DNA of 64,000 nt, taken from NCBI RefSeq assembly GCF_900091415.1, contig NZ_FMHU01000001.1, positions 2,542,001 through 2,606,000 on the forward strand, given 5' to 3'. This stretch comes from Micromonospora inyonensis. Its GTDB lineage: Bacteria; Actinomycetota; Actinomycetes; Mycobacteriales; Micromonosporaceae. Both the position numbers and the translations under genes were made by a program. Below, one piece after another: positions 54,984-64,000 of the stretch; position 1 is the first letter of the stretch; every line of letters begins with the position of its first letter. The notes under the pieces are model-generated. The model ran no database searches. It had not been told where the DNA came from and worked only from the letters and a program-made list of their open reading frames with translations.

Positions 54984-57900
54984 GCAAACGACCAAAGACG
55001 GCGGGCTCCTTCCTGTCGCGAATGCGCCGGCCAGCTGGTCGGCTTCGCGACATGCCGATCTGGTCGAAGCTCGGCCTCATCATGATCGTGCCGATCATCG
55101 CCACAGTCGTCGTCGGCACCAACGGTCTGATCGATCACCTGGACACGCTGAACAACGCAAACCGCGCGGGTGACCTGGCGAACCTCACCGGCTACTCCGG
55201 TGAGCTGGTCGACACCCTCCAGGACGAGCGGGCCGCCGCGGTGCTGCTGCTCGGAGCGAACGCCCAGACCCGGGAGCAGTACAACAAGGCCTACACCGAG
55301 GTGCACCAGCGGGTCGACCGGGCCCGGGGGCCGTACTCCCGGCAGCGGGCCGGACTCGACGGGCTGCCCAACAACTTCGAGAAGGTCCTCGACCGGATCG
55401 ACCAGGGCCTCGGAGACCTGCCCGGCACCCGTAGCCAGGTCTTCAACAACAAGCTCCCGCTCACCGACGCGGCCCGGTCCTACGAGGGTCTGATCAACGA
55501 CCTGCTGGACATCCGGGACTCGGCGAGCCAGCTCGCCGGGGACACCGACCTGAGTGAGCGGATGCGCGCCGTGGCCGCCAGCGCCCGGGCCAAGGAGTTC
55601 CTCTCGGTCCGCCGGGTCGTGGTGCACCGGGCGCTGATCCAGGGCTCGATGAGCCCGGTGCTCCGCACCGACTACATCGCCACCGGCACCGGACAGCAGC
55701 AGGCCCTACAGAGTTTCCAGGCGGTCGCCAACCAGGCCGAGTCCGAGCTGTACCAGCAGACCGTCGCCGGCTCGGACCAGCGCCAGGTCGAGAACTACCT
55801 CGGCTGGATCAACGGCAACACCACCGACAGCATGACCGGTGCGCCGTTCGGGGCGAACGAGTGGGACGCCGCGATGGTCGCGAACGCCAAGTTGATCCGT
55901 ACCGTCGAGGCCGAGCTCGACGGCGACGTGGTCCGCCTGGCCGACCAGCTCCGCTCCGACGTGCAGCGTCGGGTCTTCCTGGAGACCGGCCTGCTGCTCA
56001 GCATGCTGCTGTTGGCGATCTTCTTCGCCTACCTGGTGGCCCGGTCGATGGCCCGCTCCCTGCGTGACCTGCGGCAGGGCGCGCTCTCCATCGCCCAGTA
56101 CGGCCTGCCCCATGCGGTGGCCCGGCTGCGGGACCCGAAGGTCACCGGTCAGCTCACCCCGATGCAGCTCGCCAACCAGATCGCCGAGCCGCTCCCGGTG
56201 CGCAGCAAGGACGAGTTCGGCCAGGTGACCGAGGCGTTCAACGCCGTCCACCTGGAGGCGGTCCGGACGGCGGCCGAGCAGGCCGCGCTCCGCGCCTCCG
56301 TCGCGACCATGTTCGTCAACCTGGCCCGCCGGTCCCAGATCCTGGTCGACCGGCTGATCGGCCACCTGGACCGGCTCGAGCGCGGCGAGGAGGACCCGGA
56401 CCGGCTGGCCGAGCTGTTCCAGCTCGACCACCTGGCCACCCGGATGCGCCGCAACGACGAGAACCTCCTGGTCCTCGCCGGTGCGGACTCCACCCGGGTA
56501 CAGCGGCAGCCGGCCGCCCTGATCGACGTGCTCCGGGCCGCGCAGTCCGAGGTGGAGCACTACACCCGGATCGAGTTCGGTGTGATCGACCGGGACCTCG
56601 AGGTCGCCGCGCACGCCGTCAACGACCTGGTCCACCTGGTCGCCGAGCTGTTCGACAACGCCACCGCGTTCTCCCCGCCGGACTCCCAGGTCATGGTGGA
56701 GGCCCGCCGGGTGGGCGACCGCGCCTCCCTCTACGTCGAGGACCGGGGCATCGGCATCAGTGCCGAGCAGCTCGCCGACCTGAACCAGCGGCTCGCCACG
56801 CCGCCGCAGGTGGACGTCGCGGTCTCCCGGATGATGGGCCTGGTCGTGGTCGCCCGGCTGGCCGCCCGGCACGGGGTCCGGGTCGAGCTGCGGCCCGGCA
56901 CCGAGCGGGGCATGGTCGCCGAGGTAGACCTGCCCATCTCGGTCCTGGTGCCGCGTACGCTCTCCGGTCGGGTGCAGCAGCCGGCGGGGCTGCCCGCCCC
57001 CGGCCCCGCTCCGGCCACCCCGCTGCCCACCATCGGTACGCTGCCGGCGCTGGGCAACGCCCCGTCGCCGGCACCGGCACCGCGCCCCGGAGGCTCCGGC
57101 AACCAGGTCACCCTCGGTGGACGGCCGTTCGAGCCCGGGCCGCGCAACGGCACGCCGGGCAGCACCGGCCGGCCGCTGCCCGCATGGTCCGACCTGACCG
57201 GTGTGGACGTCCGGGCCAACGGCAGCGACGCCTTCACTCCGCGTCCGGCCACCGGGCAGCAGGCGGACGCGCTGCCGCAGCGCCGCGCGACCGCTGACGA
57301 GGAGCCCACCGGGGGCGGTCAGCCGCCGGTCTCCGGTCCGCCGATGTCGGCCCCGCCCGTGTCCGCACCGCCGCCCCGGCCGGCCCCGGCCGCACCGGCT
57401 CCGCCGGCCTGGCCGCCGGTGGCCGGGACGGAGCGGGAGGTACCCACCCCACCCGTGCCCGAGCGGCTCGCCGCGGCGCTCGACATGACCACCGAGTTGC
57501 CCCGGCTGCCGCGTTCGGCAGGGGATCCGCCGGCCGCTCCGAACGGCCCTTCCGCCCCGGCCGGACAGCCGGCGTCCGCTCCGGCGGTCCACGGCCGGCA
57601 GCGGTACGCGGACGAGACGATGGAACTGCCGATCTTCCGGGAGCTGGAATCCGCCTGGTTCCGCACCCGGCGATCGGTCAACGACGAGACGGCCGGCGGT
57701 GCCCGGGCCTCCCTCGGGGGCCCTGACGACGCCCGGACGCAGCAGTTCGCTGCGGTCGAGCGGAGCCGTCCGGCTGTCCAGAAACCAGCAGGGACGACAG
57801 GTAACGCACCGATGGCAACGAACACCGGAGGCACGTCGCACGACAACGGTGCGGCGACCAACGGGAGCGACGGTTCCGCGTACGCCGAGAGCCTTGCCGG

Positions 57901-58261
57901 CCGGCGCACCCCGCAGCCGACCGGCGGTTGGCAGACCGCGGCGGACGACGGCTGGCGTGCCGCCATCGCGGCCAAAGAGGTGCCGGTGGTCGAGACCACG
58001 CAGACCGGCCTGCCCAAGCGGGTCCCCATGGCGCAGCTCGTGCCGGGTGGGGTCGAGAAGCCGGTGACGTCTGTGCAACGCCGTACGCCGGAGGCGGTAC
58101 GCGGACTTCTCTCGGCATACCATCGTGGCGTGCAACGCGGCCGAAGCAACCACGCGGACAGCCCCTCGTCCGGCCTGGAGGCGGCTCCGGGCAGGCAGCA
58201 GTCCTCGCAGTCTGGCTCAGGCCCACTGGCCGGGAGCAGGCAGAAGGAGCATGAAGGATGA
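54980..58261 (+). CDS. Conservon-type sensor kinase with NIT domain (CvnA-like)
   Basis: A 1093-residue membrane kinase. Helix 1 (about 27-47, [18 protein letters not shown]) and helix 2 (about 332-354, [17 protein letters not shown]) bracket an external nitrate/nitrite-sensing-like helical domain. A HAMP-like linker follows, then a non-standard dimerisation region ([20 protein letters not shown]) and an HATPase domain with N box [12 protein letters not shown] (Asn560) and G1 box VEDRGIGIS. From residue 665 on it is a long Pro/Ala-rich disordered tail. The tail ends in four short blocks: [16 protein letters not shown] (883 on), [10 protein letters not shown] (989 on), [15 protein letters not shown] (1009-1023) and a last RG-containing helix. 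It is coupled to the roadblock gene by ATGA. Confidence 0.93.
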   Translation: MSKRPKTAGSFLSRMRRPAGRLRDMPIWSKLGLIMIVPIIATVVVGTNGLIDHLDTLNNANRAGDLANLTGYSGELVDTLQDERAAAVLLLGANAQTREQYNKAYTEVHQRVDRARGPYSRQRAGLDGLPNNFEKVLDRIDQGLGDLPGTRSQVFNNKLPLTDAARSYEGLINDLLDIRDSASQLAGDTDLSERMRAVAASARAKEFLSVRRVVVHRALIQGSMSPVLRTDYIATGTGQQQALQSFQAVANQAESELYQQTVAGSDQRQVENYLGWINGNTTDSMTGAPFGANEWDAAMVANAKLIRTVEAELDGDVVRLADQLRSDVQRRVFLETGLLLSMLLLAIFFAYLVARSMARSLRDLRQGALSIAQYGLPHAVARLRDPKVTGQLTPMQLANQIAEPLPVRSKDEFGQVTEAFNAVHLEAVRTAAEQAALRASVATMFVNLARRSQILVDRLIGHLDRLERGEEDPDRLAELFQLDHLATRMRRNDENLLVLAGADSTRVQRQPAALIDVLRAAQSEVEHYTRIEFGVIDRDLEVAAHAVNDLVHLVAELFDNATAFSPPDSQVMVEARRVGDRASLYVEDRGIGISAEQLADLNQRLATPPQVDVAVSRMMGLVVVARLAARHGVRVELRPGTERGMVAEVDLPISVLVPRTLSGRVQQPAGLPAPGPAPATPLPTIGTLPALGNAPSPAPAPRPGGSGNQVTLGGRPFEPGPRNGTPGSTGRPLPAWSDLTGVDVRANGSDAFTPRPATGQQADALPQRRATADEEPTGGGQPPVSGPPMSAPPVSAPPPRPAPAAPAPPAWPPVAGTEREVPTPPVPERLAAALDMTTELPRLPRSAGDPPAAPNGPSAPAGQPASAPAVHGRQRYADETMELPIFRELESAWFRTRRSVNDETAGGARASLGGPDDARTQQFAAVERSRPAVQKPAGTTGNAPMATNTGGTSHDNGAATNGSDGSAYAESLAGRRTPQPTGGWQTAADDGWRAAIAAKEVPVVETTQTGLPKRVPMAQLVPGGVEKPVTSVQRRTPEAVRGLLSAYHRGVQRGRSNHADSPSSGLEAAPGRQQSSQSGSGPLAGSRQKEHEG

Positions 58262-58662
58262 CAACTACGCAGGATCTCGGTTGGCTGCTGGCCAACTTCG
58301 CCGACCGGGTGCCCGGCGTCGCGCATGCGGTCGCCGTCTCCGCGGACGGTCTGCTCCTCGCGTCGTCACGGGACCTGCCGCGTGACCGCGCCGACCAGTT
58401 GGCGGCGATCTCGTCCGGCCTGGTCAGCCTCACCCAGGGAGCGGCTCGCTGCTTCGAGGGTGGTGCGGTGCTCCAGACAGTGGTCGAGATGGACAATGGC
58501 TTCCTGTTCCTCATGTCCATCTCCGACGGGTCGTCGTTCGCGGTGCTCGCTGCCAGGAGCTGTGACGTGGGGCAGGTCGGGTACGAAATGGCGCTGCTGG
58601 TCGACCGGGTCGGCGACGCGTTGACCCCGCAGCCGCGCGCCGCCGCGGGAATGCTGGGTTGA
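58258..58662 (+). CDS. Roadblock/LC7 domain protein (CvnB-like)
   Basis: A 134-residue single-domain roadblock/LC7 protein. [40 protein letters not shown] and [16 protein letters not shown] are typical. Relatives such as MglB act as GTPase-activating partners, which fits the GTPase two genes downstream. ATG 58258 overlaps the kinase stop. It is the second gene of the conservon. Confidence 0.94.
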   Translation: MTTTQDLGWLLANFADRVPGVAHAVAVSADGLLLASSRDLPRDRADQLAAISSGLVSLTQGAARCFEGGAVLQTVVEMDNGFLFLMSISDGSSFAVLAARSCDVGQVGYEMALLVDRVGDALTPQPRAAAGMLG

Positions 58663-58764
58663 CACGGGCGCTGACCGTAGGGTCGGCGGACCAACTACGA
58701 ATGAGTCGACGGGTTCCACCGCAGCGAGTCGGTGGCGGGTACGCGGAAGGAGGTGAGCGGCGAC

Positions 58765-59142
58765 ATGGTCGATCGTGACGAGCCGACCGGCGCACTGGTC
58801 CGTCCATACGCCGTCACCCGCGGTCGTACCCGTCCCCGCCTCGACATCGCGCTGGAAGCGCTCGTCGAGACGACGGTGCGCGGTCGGACTGCTGCCAACG
58901 GCAACGGTGGTCAGGGCCGGGAGCACCAGTACATCGCCGCGCTGTGTGACGGCCGGCTGCAGTCACTCGCCGAGATCGCGGCGCGGATGCAGCTGCCACT
59001 CGGGGTGGCCCGGGTGCTCATTGCCGACATGGCTACGGACGGCCTGGTCGCGGTGCACGAGCCGACCATCCTGGACGACTCCGACGACGCGGTGGGCACT
59101 GAACTGCTGGAGAGGGTGCTGAGTGGACTTCGCAGGCTCTGA
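58765..59142 (+). CDS. DUF742 protein (CvnC-like)
   Basis: A 125-residue DUF742 protein with RPYAVTRGRTRPR at the start and a winged-helix-like core: CDGRLQSLAEIAARMQLPLG, VARVLIADMATDGLVAVH. ATG 58765 is chosen because aaggagg lies 12 nt upstream. The stop is downstream of the GTPase start, a 20-nt overlap. A TAGGGT-like box about 58678 may give an internal promoter. It is the third conservon gene. Confidence 0.92.
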   Translation: MVDRDEPTGALVRPYAVTRGRTRPRLDIALEALVETTVRGRTAANGNGGQGREHQYIAALCDGRLQSLAEIAARMQLPLGVARVLIADMATDGLVAVHEPTILDDSDDAVGTELLERVLSGLRRL

Positions 59143-59740
59143 CATGTCGCACCGGCCGCCGACTCCGTCGAGCGGGCGCGTGACATCGGCGAAGATCGTA
59201 ATCGCCGGTGGGTTCGGCGTTGGCAAGACGACGCTGGTCGGCTCGGTTTCGGAGATCACGCCACTGACCACCGAGGCGATCATGACCTCGGCCGGTGTGG
59301 GCGTCGACGACACTCGGCAGGTGCCGGGCAAGACGACGACCACGGTGGCGATGGACTTCGGTCGTATCTCGATCGACCGTGACCTGATCCTGTACCTCTT
59401 CGGTACACCGGGTCAGACGCGGTTCTGGTTCATGTGGGACGAACTGGTCCGGGGCGCCATCGGCGCCGTGGTCCTGGTGGACACCCGCCGGTTGGCCGAC
59501 TGCTTCGCGGCCATCGACTTCTTCGAGCACCGGCGGTTGCCGTACCTGATCGCCATCAACTGCTTCGACGGGATGCAGTACCACGACCCGCAGGACGTCC
59601 GGGACGCGTTGGCGATCTCCCCGGAGGTGCCGGTGGTCGCCTGTGACGCCCGGCAGCGGGAGTCGACCAAGCACGTGCTGATCTCGCTGGTCGAGTACGT
59701 GCTCACCATGCGGCGCTCGCGCGCGGTCGCCCCGGCCTGA
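59123..59740 (+). CDS. Conservon GTPase (CvnD-like)
   Basis: A 205-residue small GTPase. The P loop is AGGFGVGKTTLVGSVSEI; the switch region has PGKTTTTVAMDFGRI, the G3 motif is LFGTPGQTRFWFMWDELVRG (Gly-Thr-Pro-Gly-Gln instead of DxxGQ), and NCFD is the G4 motif. These are typical of the Mgl-like actinobacterial conservon GTPases. The GTG start at 59123 lies inside the DUF742 gene. The four conservon genes likely form one receptor-G-protein-like switch at the membrane. A large hairpin terminates the operon. Confidence 0.94.
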   Translation: MDFAGSDMSHRPPTPSSGRVTSAKIVIAGGFGVGKTTLVGSVSEITPLTTEAIMTSAGVGVDDTRQVPGKTTTTVAMDFGRISIDRDLILYLFGTPGQTRFWFMWDELVRGAIGAVVLVDTRRLADCFAAIDFFEHRRLPYLIAINCFDGMQYHDPQDVRDALAISPEVPVVACDARQRESTKHVLISLVEYVLTMRRSRAVAPA

Positions 59741-59748
59741 TCGACCCA

Positions 59749-59790
59749 CGCACCGCCCGGTGCCGGCTCCGGCCGGCGCCGGGCGGTGCG
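59749..59790. terminator. Terminator after the conservon
   Basis: An 18-bp stem with one G-T wobble, cgcaccgcccggtgccgg (59749-59766) with its partner at 59773-59790, and a 6-nt loop. The 190 bp between it and the next gene shows nothing I can identify. Confidence 0.65.
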
Positions 59791-59984
59791 TCGTCTTCGG
59801 TGGCGGTACGGCGCACGCAGCCTTGAACGGGCCGGTACGCCGAGTCGCCGTGCCGCCCCGGGGCGGTCCGCCAACGGCCTCCGCCGGGCGACACCGCTGC
59901 GGGCCTACCGCAGAAGTGCCGCCCGTGACCAGCCACCGTCACGTGCCGGAGCGGGGCGCGCCGGACGGAAGCGGCTCGGTCGGG

Positions 59985-62363
59985 TCAGGAGCGGTGGCCG
60001 GCGGAGCGGTACTCGTACTCCCGGTCGTCGTCGCGGTCGCCGTGGTCGCGGGTGAAGTCCCAGCCACCGGCGGCCTCACGACCCGGCCGACCGCCCACCG
60101 CGAATCCGCCGATCTCCTGCCCGCGACGCCAGCCCCGGAAGTAGCCGGTGGTGTTCTCGGCGATGCGCGCCGCGTCCCGGACGATCCGCAGCGGACGTTC
60201 CTCGCGCAGCGGCGAGCCGGGCACCAGGTTGGCCTGGGGGACCCGCCGGGGGAGCCCGGCCGGCGTCTCGTCTCCCTTGACCGGCTTCGCCGCCTGCTCC
60301 GCGGCCTGCCAGCCGCTGTCGGCCGTGCTGGACCATTCGAGGTCGGTGTCGTCCGAGTGCCCGACGAACCAGGCGGACTTGGCCTGGGCGAAGATGAGCA
60401 GGTCACCGTCGTTCTCGTCGGAGACCGGCGGCCGGCGGCGCTCGGCGGTGGGCCGCTCGGGGAGACGGGGTGCGTCCTTCCGGTCCACCAGCCGCAGCGG
60501 CGGGTTCTCCGGGCGGGAAGCAGCCGGGGGATTGACGACGGTCCGGTCGTCGGCCGGGGCCACGAACCCGGTGCGGGCGTTGCGGTCGGCGTTCGGGCCG
60601 ACGGGGTCGCCGCCGCGCTCGGTACGCGGGGCGGTCCGGGGGCCAGGGGCCGACTGCGCGTCCGCCTGGCCGGGCACCTGCTGCTCCACCAGGCGCAGCA
60701 TCGGTGGCTCCGGGGGCAGGTCGTCCGCCAGCCAGGGCGGGGTGACCCGGCCCTCCGGGCGCCCCGGGTCGGTGTGCGCGTCGATCTGCCGCTCGCCCCG
60801 CTCGTGGGCGGACTGCGCGACCGGGTTGCGGGGCGAACTGTCGGCCGGGTCCTCCGGGTTGTTGACCAGTGGCCAGTTGGCCCGGGACCCCGGTGGCGGT
60901 GCCTCCTGCTCCGGGTTCGGCACCGGCACGCTGAGGTCGGTGACCGCGAACCCGCCGGTCGGGGAGTCCCCGGTGGTCTTCGGACGCGGCGGGATGATGG
61001 TCCGTTGCCGCTCGGCCCGGGCGTTGTTGATCGCGGCCGTGGTCAGGGTGGGACGGAACGGCTCACCCGCGTCGGCCGGCGAGTTGCCCCGCTGGGCCGG
61101 AGCGATCGGGGTGATGCCGGGCGGGGGTGGCGGCGGCGCGGACACCGGCCGGTTCGTCGGCCCGTCCACCCGGCGGGCCGCCGGGAGAACCGGGGTGTCG
61201 CCTCGCCCCGGCGCGCCGTTGACCGGCGGCTTGACCGAGGCTGCCGGAGTGACCGGAGCTGGCGCGGAGGGTGGCGGCGCGACCGGGGCCGGAGCCACCG
61301 GGGGCGGGCCGAGCGGACGCGGCGGAGTGGGCAGACCGCCACCGACGGGTTCCGGCCGGCTACGTCGCCCGGTCGGCTGCGGCGGGGCCGGGTCGACGGC
61401 GCGGAGTCCGCCGCCGGTGCCCACCTCGGTGCGGGCGTCGACCGGCGCGGCGCGCCGACCGGACACCGGGGTGGGGGCGCTGATCCGGGCACCGAGCGCC
61501 CCGACGAGGGCGTCGCACCCGGCGTCGCAGGCGCGGACGGCGGCGACGGCCTGGCGTACCGTCTCCGCCACCGCGGAGGTGAGCGCCCGGCTGACCGCCG
61601 CCCGGCGCGGGGTCTCGGTGATGGCCACCCGCAGCGCGGTCACCGCGTCGTTGATCGAGTCGGCGTCGGCCACCCCGTCGGCGGCCAGGTGGGCGACGAT
61701 GGCGTCCGCGGCGACCGAGACGTCCCGGCCACGGGCGACGGTGCCGCCCAGCATGCCGGGCTCCGGGAGGGCGTCGAGCACGGCCAGCGAGACCGGCTCG
61801 GCCGGGTCGGGGTAGGCGCGCAGGGCGGCCGGATAGAGCTCGCGCAGCACCTCACGCAGGGCCACCGCGGCGGTGTGCCGGCCGTTGGCGAGCGCGGCGT
61901 GCGCGGCCAGGACCTGCTTGTATCCGGCGAGGTCGCGGGGGGCCGGCAGGGTGACCGCGGAGAGCGCGCCGGCCTGGAGCGCGCGGGCCAGCCCGACCGC
62001 CCGGCGCTGCGCCGGCGGCGACTGCATCTCCTCCAGCGAGTCGTCGTCGGCGAACCGTTCGGCGAAGTCGTCGACGGAGTCGTCGTCGGCTATCGCGAGC
62101 GGCCGACCGGCCGCGCTGAGCAGCGAGGTGACCGTGTGGTCGTCGCTGTCGGCGGCGATCGCCGCACCGCTCGGGCCGCCTGACCGTTCCACGAGCAACG
62201 CCACGAGCCGGGCGTAGCCGGCCGGATCGTCGCCGATCTCGCAGACGTGGAGCAGCCGGCCTGCGTCGTCGACCACGGCGGACGTCAGCGTCGAACTGGC
62301 CGAAGCCGGTCGGTCTGCTGAGTCGGCCGAGGCAAGACCGCAGTACACGCGCACAAGCGCCAC
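59985..62363 (-). CDS. IS110-transposase-like N-terminal region fused to conservon-kinase-type tail
   Basis: A 792-residue protein convergent with the conservon. Residues 1 to about 290 resemble an IS110 transposase: VDDAGRLLHVCEIGDDPAGY, then DLAGYKQVLAAHAALANGRH and VLRELYPAALRAYPDPAEPV. The usual acidic residues are not in place: the VGVD position reads GLASAD and the K-D-x-x-D position reads DDSLEE. The C-terminal Tnp20 domain with the active Ser is absent. Residues 300-650 are Pro/Arg-rich and look disordered. The end carries SAWF (663-666), SGWQAAEQAA (683 on), AGLPRRVPQANLVPG (702-716) and a YFRGWRRGQE helix, in the same order as in the kinase tail. Probably a domesticated, catalytically dead protein. 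Confidence 0.8.
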   Translation of the reverse strand: MALVRVYCGLASADSADRPASASSTLTSAVVDDAGRLLHVCEIGDDPAGYARLVALLVERSGGPSGAAIAADSDDHTVTSLLSAAGRPLAIADDDSVDDFAERFADDDSLEEMQSPPAQRRAVGLARALQAGALSAVTLPAPRDLAGYKQVLAAHAALANGRHTAAVALREVLRELYPAALRAYPDPAEPVSLAVLDALPEPGMLGGTVARGRDVSVAADAIVAHLAADGVADADSINDAVTALRVAITETPRRAAVSRALTSAVAETVRQAVAAVRACDAGCDALVGALGARISAPTPVSGRRAAPVDARTEVGTGGGLRAVDPAPPQPTGRRSRPEPVGGGLPTPPRPLGPPPVAPAPVAPPPSAPAPVTPAASVKPPVNGAPGRGDTPVLPAARRVDGPTNRPVSAPPPPPPGITPIAPAQRGNSPADAGEPFRPTLTTAAINNARAERQRTIIPPRPKTTGDSPTGGFAVTDLSVPVPNPEQEAPPPGSRANWPLVNNPEDPADSSPRNPVAQSAHERGERQIDAHTDPGRPEGRVTPPWLADDLPPEPPMLRLVEQQVPGQADAQSAPGPRTAPRTERGGDPVGPNADRNARTGFVAPADDRTVVNPPAASRPENPPLRLVDRKDAPRLPERPTAERRRPPVSDENDGDLLIFAQAKSAWFVGHSDDTDLEWSSTADSGWQAAEQAAKPVKGDETPAGLPRRVPQANLVPGSPLREERPLRIVRDAARIAENTTGYFRGWRRGQEIGGFAVGGRPGREAAGGWDFTRDHGDRDDDREYEYRSAGHRS

Positions 62364-62418
62364 GGCGTCGTCCTCCTCCCGGGTTTCTGTGCCAGAGACT
62401 GATGCTCCCTGTTACAGC

Positions 62419-63345
62419 TCAGTCGCGCCAGTCCACGACCGCAGAGATCTTCCCGACAATGGTCCGCCACCCCAGGCTGGCGGTCTGGGCGCCGATTTTC
62501 TTCAGCCGCCGACGGCCCATGAAGCCCCCGATCCCGCCGCCGACCGTGGCGCGCAGGGCCTCGTCCAGGTCGTCCAGACTGGACCCGGCGGAGAGCATGT
62601 CGAGCACAGCGGGGAGCCGCAGCGCGTACGCCAGGTCGCGGGCCACCTCGCCGGCCTCGATGAGCAGGGTCGCGTCCCAGGTGTCGTGCCCGCCGCGCAG
62701 GTTCTCCACCACGAGGTCGAGCTCGTAGGCGTCCTCGTCGAGGGGGACGATGTCCGCCGGTTCCACCCGTTCGGACAGTTCATCCCAACTGTCCAGTTGG
62801 GACATGTCGTGCGGAGCGCCGGAGCGGACGAAGCTCACCAGGGACTCGGGCGTCTTGAACAACAGCAGCCGACCCCGGTGGCTGAGGAAGACGGGCACCT
62901 CCTCGTCGCCGGCGGCGTCCTCGTCCTCGGTCTCGTCCTCGGCGTCCGCCTCGGGCTCGTCGTCCTTCCGGGCGGCCTTCTTCTCTTCCTCGTCGGCCTC
63001 GGCGAACTCATCCGCGAGCTCCTCGTCGAGGATCACGACGGTCTCGTCGTCCTCATCCTCCTCGACGACCTCCCGGCCGCGGGCCAGGAACGGGTCGTCG
63101 GAGTCCCGCTCGGCGACGTCGGTGGGGGTCAGCTCCCGGGCCGGCCGGTACGCGCGCAGCGTGAAGCCGGAACCGGCCGGCAGCGCGATCTCCACCGGGG
63201 CGATCCGCAGCTCCTCCCAGAGCGACCGGTCCGGCTCGCCGGCACTGGCGACGGTGTCGCCGGCCTCCTCCGGCTCGGTCGGTGCGGTCGCTTCGTCGAG
63301 CTGGGGCTCGTCGGCGTCGGGCCGTTGGGGCGACTGGCGGGCCAC
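62419..63345 (-). CDS. Acidic hypothetical protein
   Basis: A 308-residue protein I do not recognise. Residues 90-150 are extremely acidic (Glu/Asp runs such as VVEEDEDDETVV), probably disordered. The C-terminal half is ordered and mixed alpha/beta: VPVFLSHRGRLLLFKTPESL, VRSGAPHDMSQLDSWDELSE and a Gly-rich stretch GGGIGGFMGRRRLKKIGAQT. GTG 63345 is chosen because cggagg lies 5 nt upstream; the longer frame reaches 63414. It is 55 bp upstream of the IS110-like gene on the same strand, so the two may be co-transcribed. Confidence 0.75.
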   Translation of the reverse strand: MARQSPQRPDADEPQLDEATAPTEPEEAGDTVASAGEPDRSLWEELRIAPVEIALPAGSGFTLRAYRPARELTPTDVAERDSDDPFLARGREVVEEDEDDETVVILDEELADEFAEADEEEKKAARKDDEPEADAEDETEDEDAAGDEEVPVFLSHRGRLLLFKTPESLVSFVRSGAPHDMSQLDSWDELSERVEPADIVPLDEDAYELDLVVENLRGGHDTWDATLLIEAGEVARDLAYALRLPAVLDMLSAGSSLDDLDEALRATVGGGIGGFMGRRRLKKIGAQTASLGWRTIVGKISAVVDWRD

Positions 63346-63478
63346 GCTGACCTCCGTGTGCTTCGGGCTGCCCACCCGGCGGTAGTCCGTGCCGCCGGGT
63401 GACTCTGCGCACATACCCTAGTGGGCGATCCGGCGGGACCGGTGCCCGCACCCCGTTGGCTACGTCCCGGACAGTCAG

Positions 63479-63484
63479 TAGCGT
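63479..63484 (+). promoter_or_regulatory. Probable -10 box of a leaderless transcript for the PadR gene
   Basis: TAGCGT lies 7 nt before GTG 63492. This, rather than homology length, decides the start of the PadR gene. Confidence 0.45.
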
Positions 63485-63491
63485 GGGTGTC

Positions 63492-63833
63492 GTGAAGGGC
63501 CAGACGCTGCACGGACACCTCGACGCCCTGCTCCTGGCGGTGCTCGAGGATGGTGCGCTGCACGGATACGCGATCATCGAGGCGCTCCGGGTCCGTAGCG
63601 GCGGCAGCCTGGATCTGCCCACCGGCACGACCTACCCGGCGCTGCGCCGGCTGGAACGCGCCGGCTACGTGGCCAGCTCCTGGCACACCGTCAACGGGCG
63701 GGAGCGGCGTACGTACCAGCTCACCGACGCGGGGCGGCGGGCGCTGGCTGGCGAGCGGGCCGGCTGGCGTGAGTTCAGCTCCACCGTCGGGCGGTTCCTC
63801 GACCCGGACGCGCCGCCGCCGGCCACGGCCTGA
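63492..63833 (+). CDS. PadR family transcriptional regulator
   Basis: A 113-residue winged-helix regulator. The domain reads LDALLLAVLEDGALHGYAII, then LPTGTTYPALRRLERAGYVA and RTYQLTDAGRRALAGERAGW. PadR proteins usually repress a neighbouring transporter or enzyme gene, but none is visible to the right before the window ends. It is divergent from the acidic hypothetical gene, with about 150 bp between starts. GTG 63492 fits a leaderless mRNA; longer frames begin at 63399. Confidence 0.9.
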   Translation: MKGQTLHGHLDALLLAVLEDGALHGYAIIEALRVRSGGSLDLPTGTTYPALRRLERAGYVASSWHTVNGRERRTYQLTDAGRRALAGERAGWREFSSTVGRFLDPDAPPPATA

Positions 63834-63940
63834 CCCGACCGGCCCGGACGCGCCACCGCCGACGGCCTGACCCCGACCGGCCCGGCGACCGCCTGCCCCG
63901 GCCCGGGCGTGTCGCCGGTCCGCCGCCGGTCCGCCCTCGG

Positions 63941-64000
63941 TCAGGGGGCCAGGGCCAGGTAGCCCTGTTCGGCCGCAGCCTGGATCAGCCACTGGTCGCG
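63941..64000 (-). CDS. C-terminal end of a gene entering from the right edge
   Basis: The minus strand reads ...RDQWLIQAAAEQGYLALAP and stops at TGA (63941-63943 on the plus strand as tca). Only 19 residues lie in the window, too few to name a family. The codon pattern looks genuine. The 107 bp between the PadR stop and this stop are GC-rich and contain no further gene. Confidence 0.4.
   Translation of the reverse strand, partial: RDQWLIQAAAEQGYLALAP

Noticed and set aside
59760..62183. 807-codon plus-strand frame opposite the IS110-like gene
   Set aside because: Product is Gly/Arg/Val-rich low complexity; the minus-strand frame has domains and conserved motifs shared with the kinase tail.

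Overview
This is high-GC actinomycete chromosome, most likely Micromonosporaceae (Micromonospora or a close relative). Genes have strongly G/C-biased third positions, many starts are GTG or leaderless ATG, and blocks such as metG-tatD-rsmA-ispE and tRNA-Gln-glmU-prs-rplY-pth are typical of actinobacteria. A four-gene conservon (sensor kinase, roadblock, DUF742, GTPase) supports the same placement. The assignment rests on pattern recognition; no database search was run.

Layout. 1-3000 is an edge membrane-protein gene followed by a visibly lower-GC patch: an alpha/beta hydrolase, a truncated DUF1116 gene and the tail of an IS5-type transposase. 3157-5549 is an SCP2-like protein coupled to a glycogen-debranching-type glucosidase. 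5565-14923 is housekeeping (metG, tatD, rsmA, ispE, an ABC-F ATPase) with two minus-strand genes between metG and tatD. 15036-16822 holds two tandem DUF4383 membrane proteins and a TetR regulator. 17223-21617 is tRNA-Gln(TTG), glmU, prs, rplY and pth. 21698-24817 is sulfate activation (cysQ, cysD, cysN). 24959-27114 is galE-galK on the minus strand. 27294-32289 is a run of plus-strand genes (CorC/HlyC-type protein, trpS, 2H phosphoesterase, YihY protein, SRPBCC protein, hypothetical). 32457-41329 is a maltose/alpha-glucoside locus: GH13 glucosidase, LacI regulator, binding protein, two permeases and a second GH13 enzyme, with CTTGC/GCAAG operator-like sites. 42075-54785 is nucleoside uptake and salvage: BMP lipoprotein, ABC ATPase starting at CTG, two permeases, cdd, deoA, add and a uridine-kinase-like gene, with an MFS gene inserted on the other strand. 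54891-63345 is the conservon and two convergent minus-strand genes. 63492 onward is a PadR regulator and the tail of an edge gene.

Most interesting points. (1) The 792-residue protein convergent to the conservon has an N-terminal region resembling an IS110-type transposase, apparently without catalytic acids. Its C-terminus carries four short blocks, in the same order, that also end the neighbouring NIT-type sensor kinase. This looks like a domesticated transposase domain tied to a conservon signalling system. (2) A 48-bp palindromic element (16-bp arm, 16-nt conserved asymmetric loop, 16-bp arm) occurs three times between genes. (3) Two short ORFs with good ribosome sites are translationally coupled to cysD and to the sensor kinase. 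(4) Cytidine deaminase carries an extra C-terminal domain of about 110 residues.
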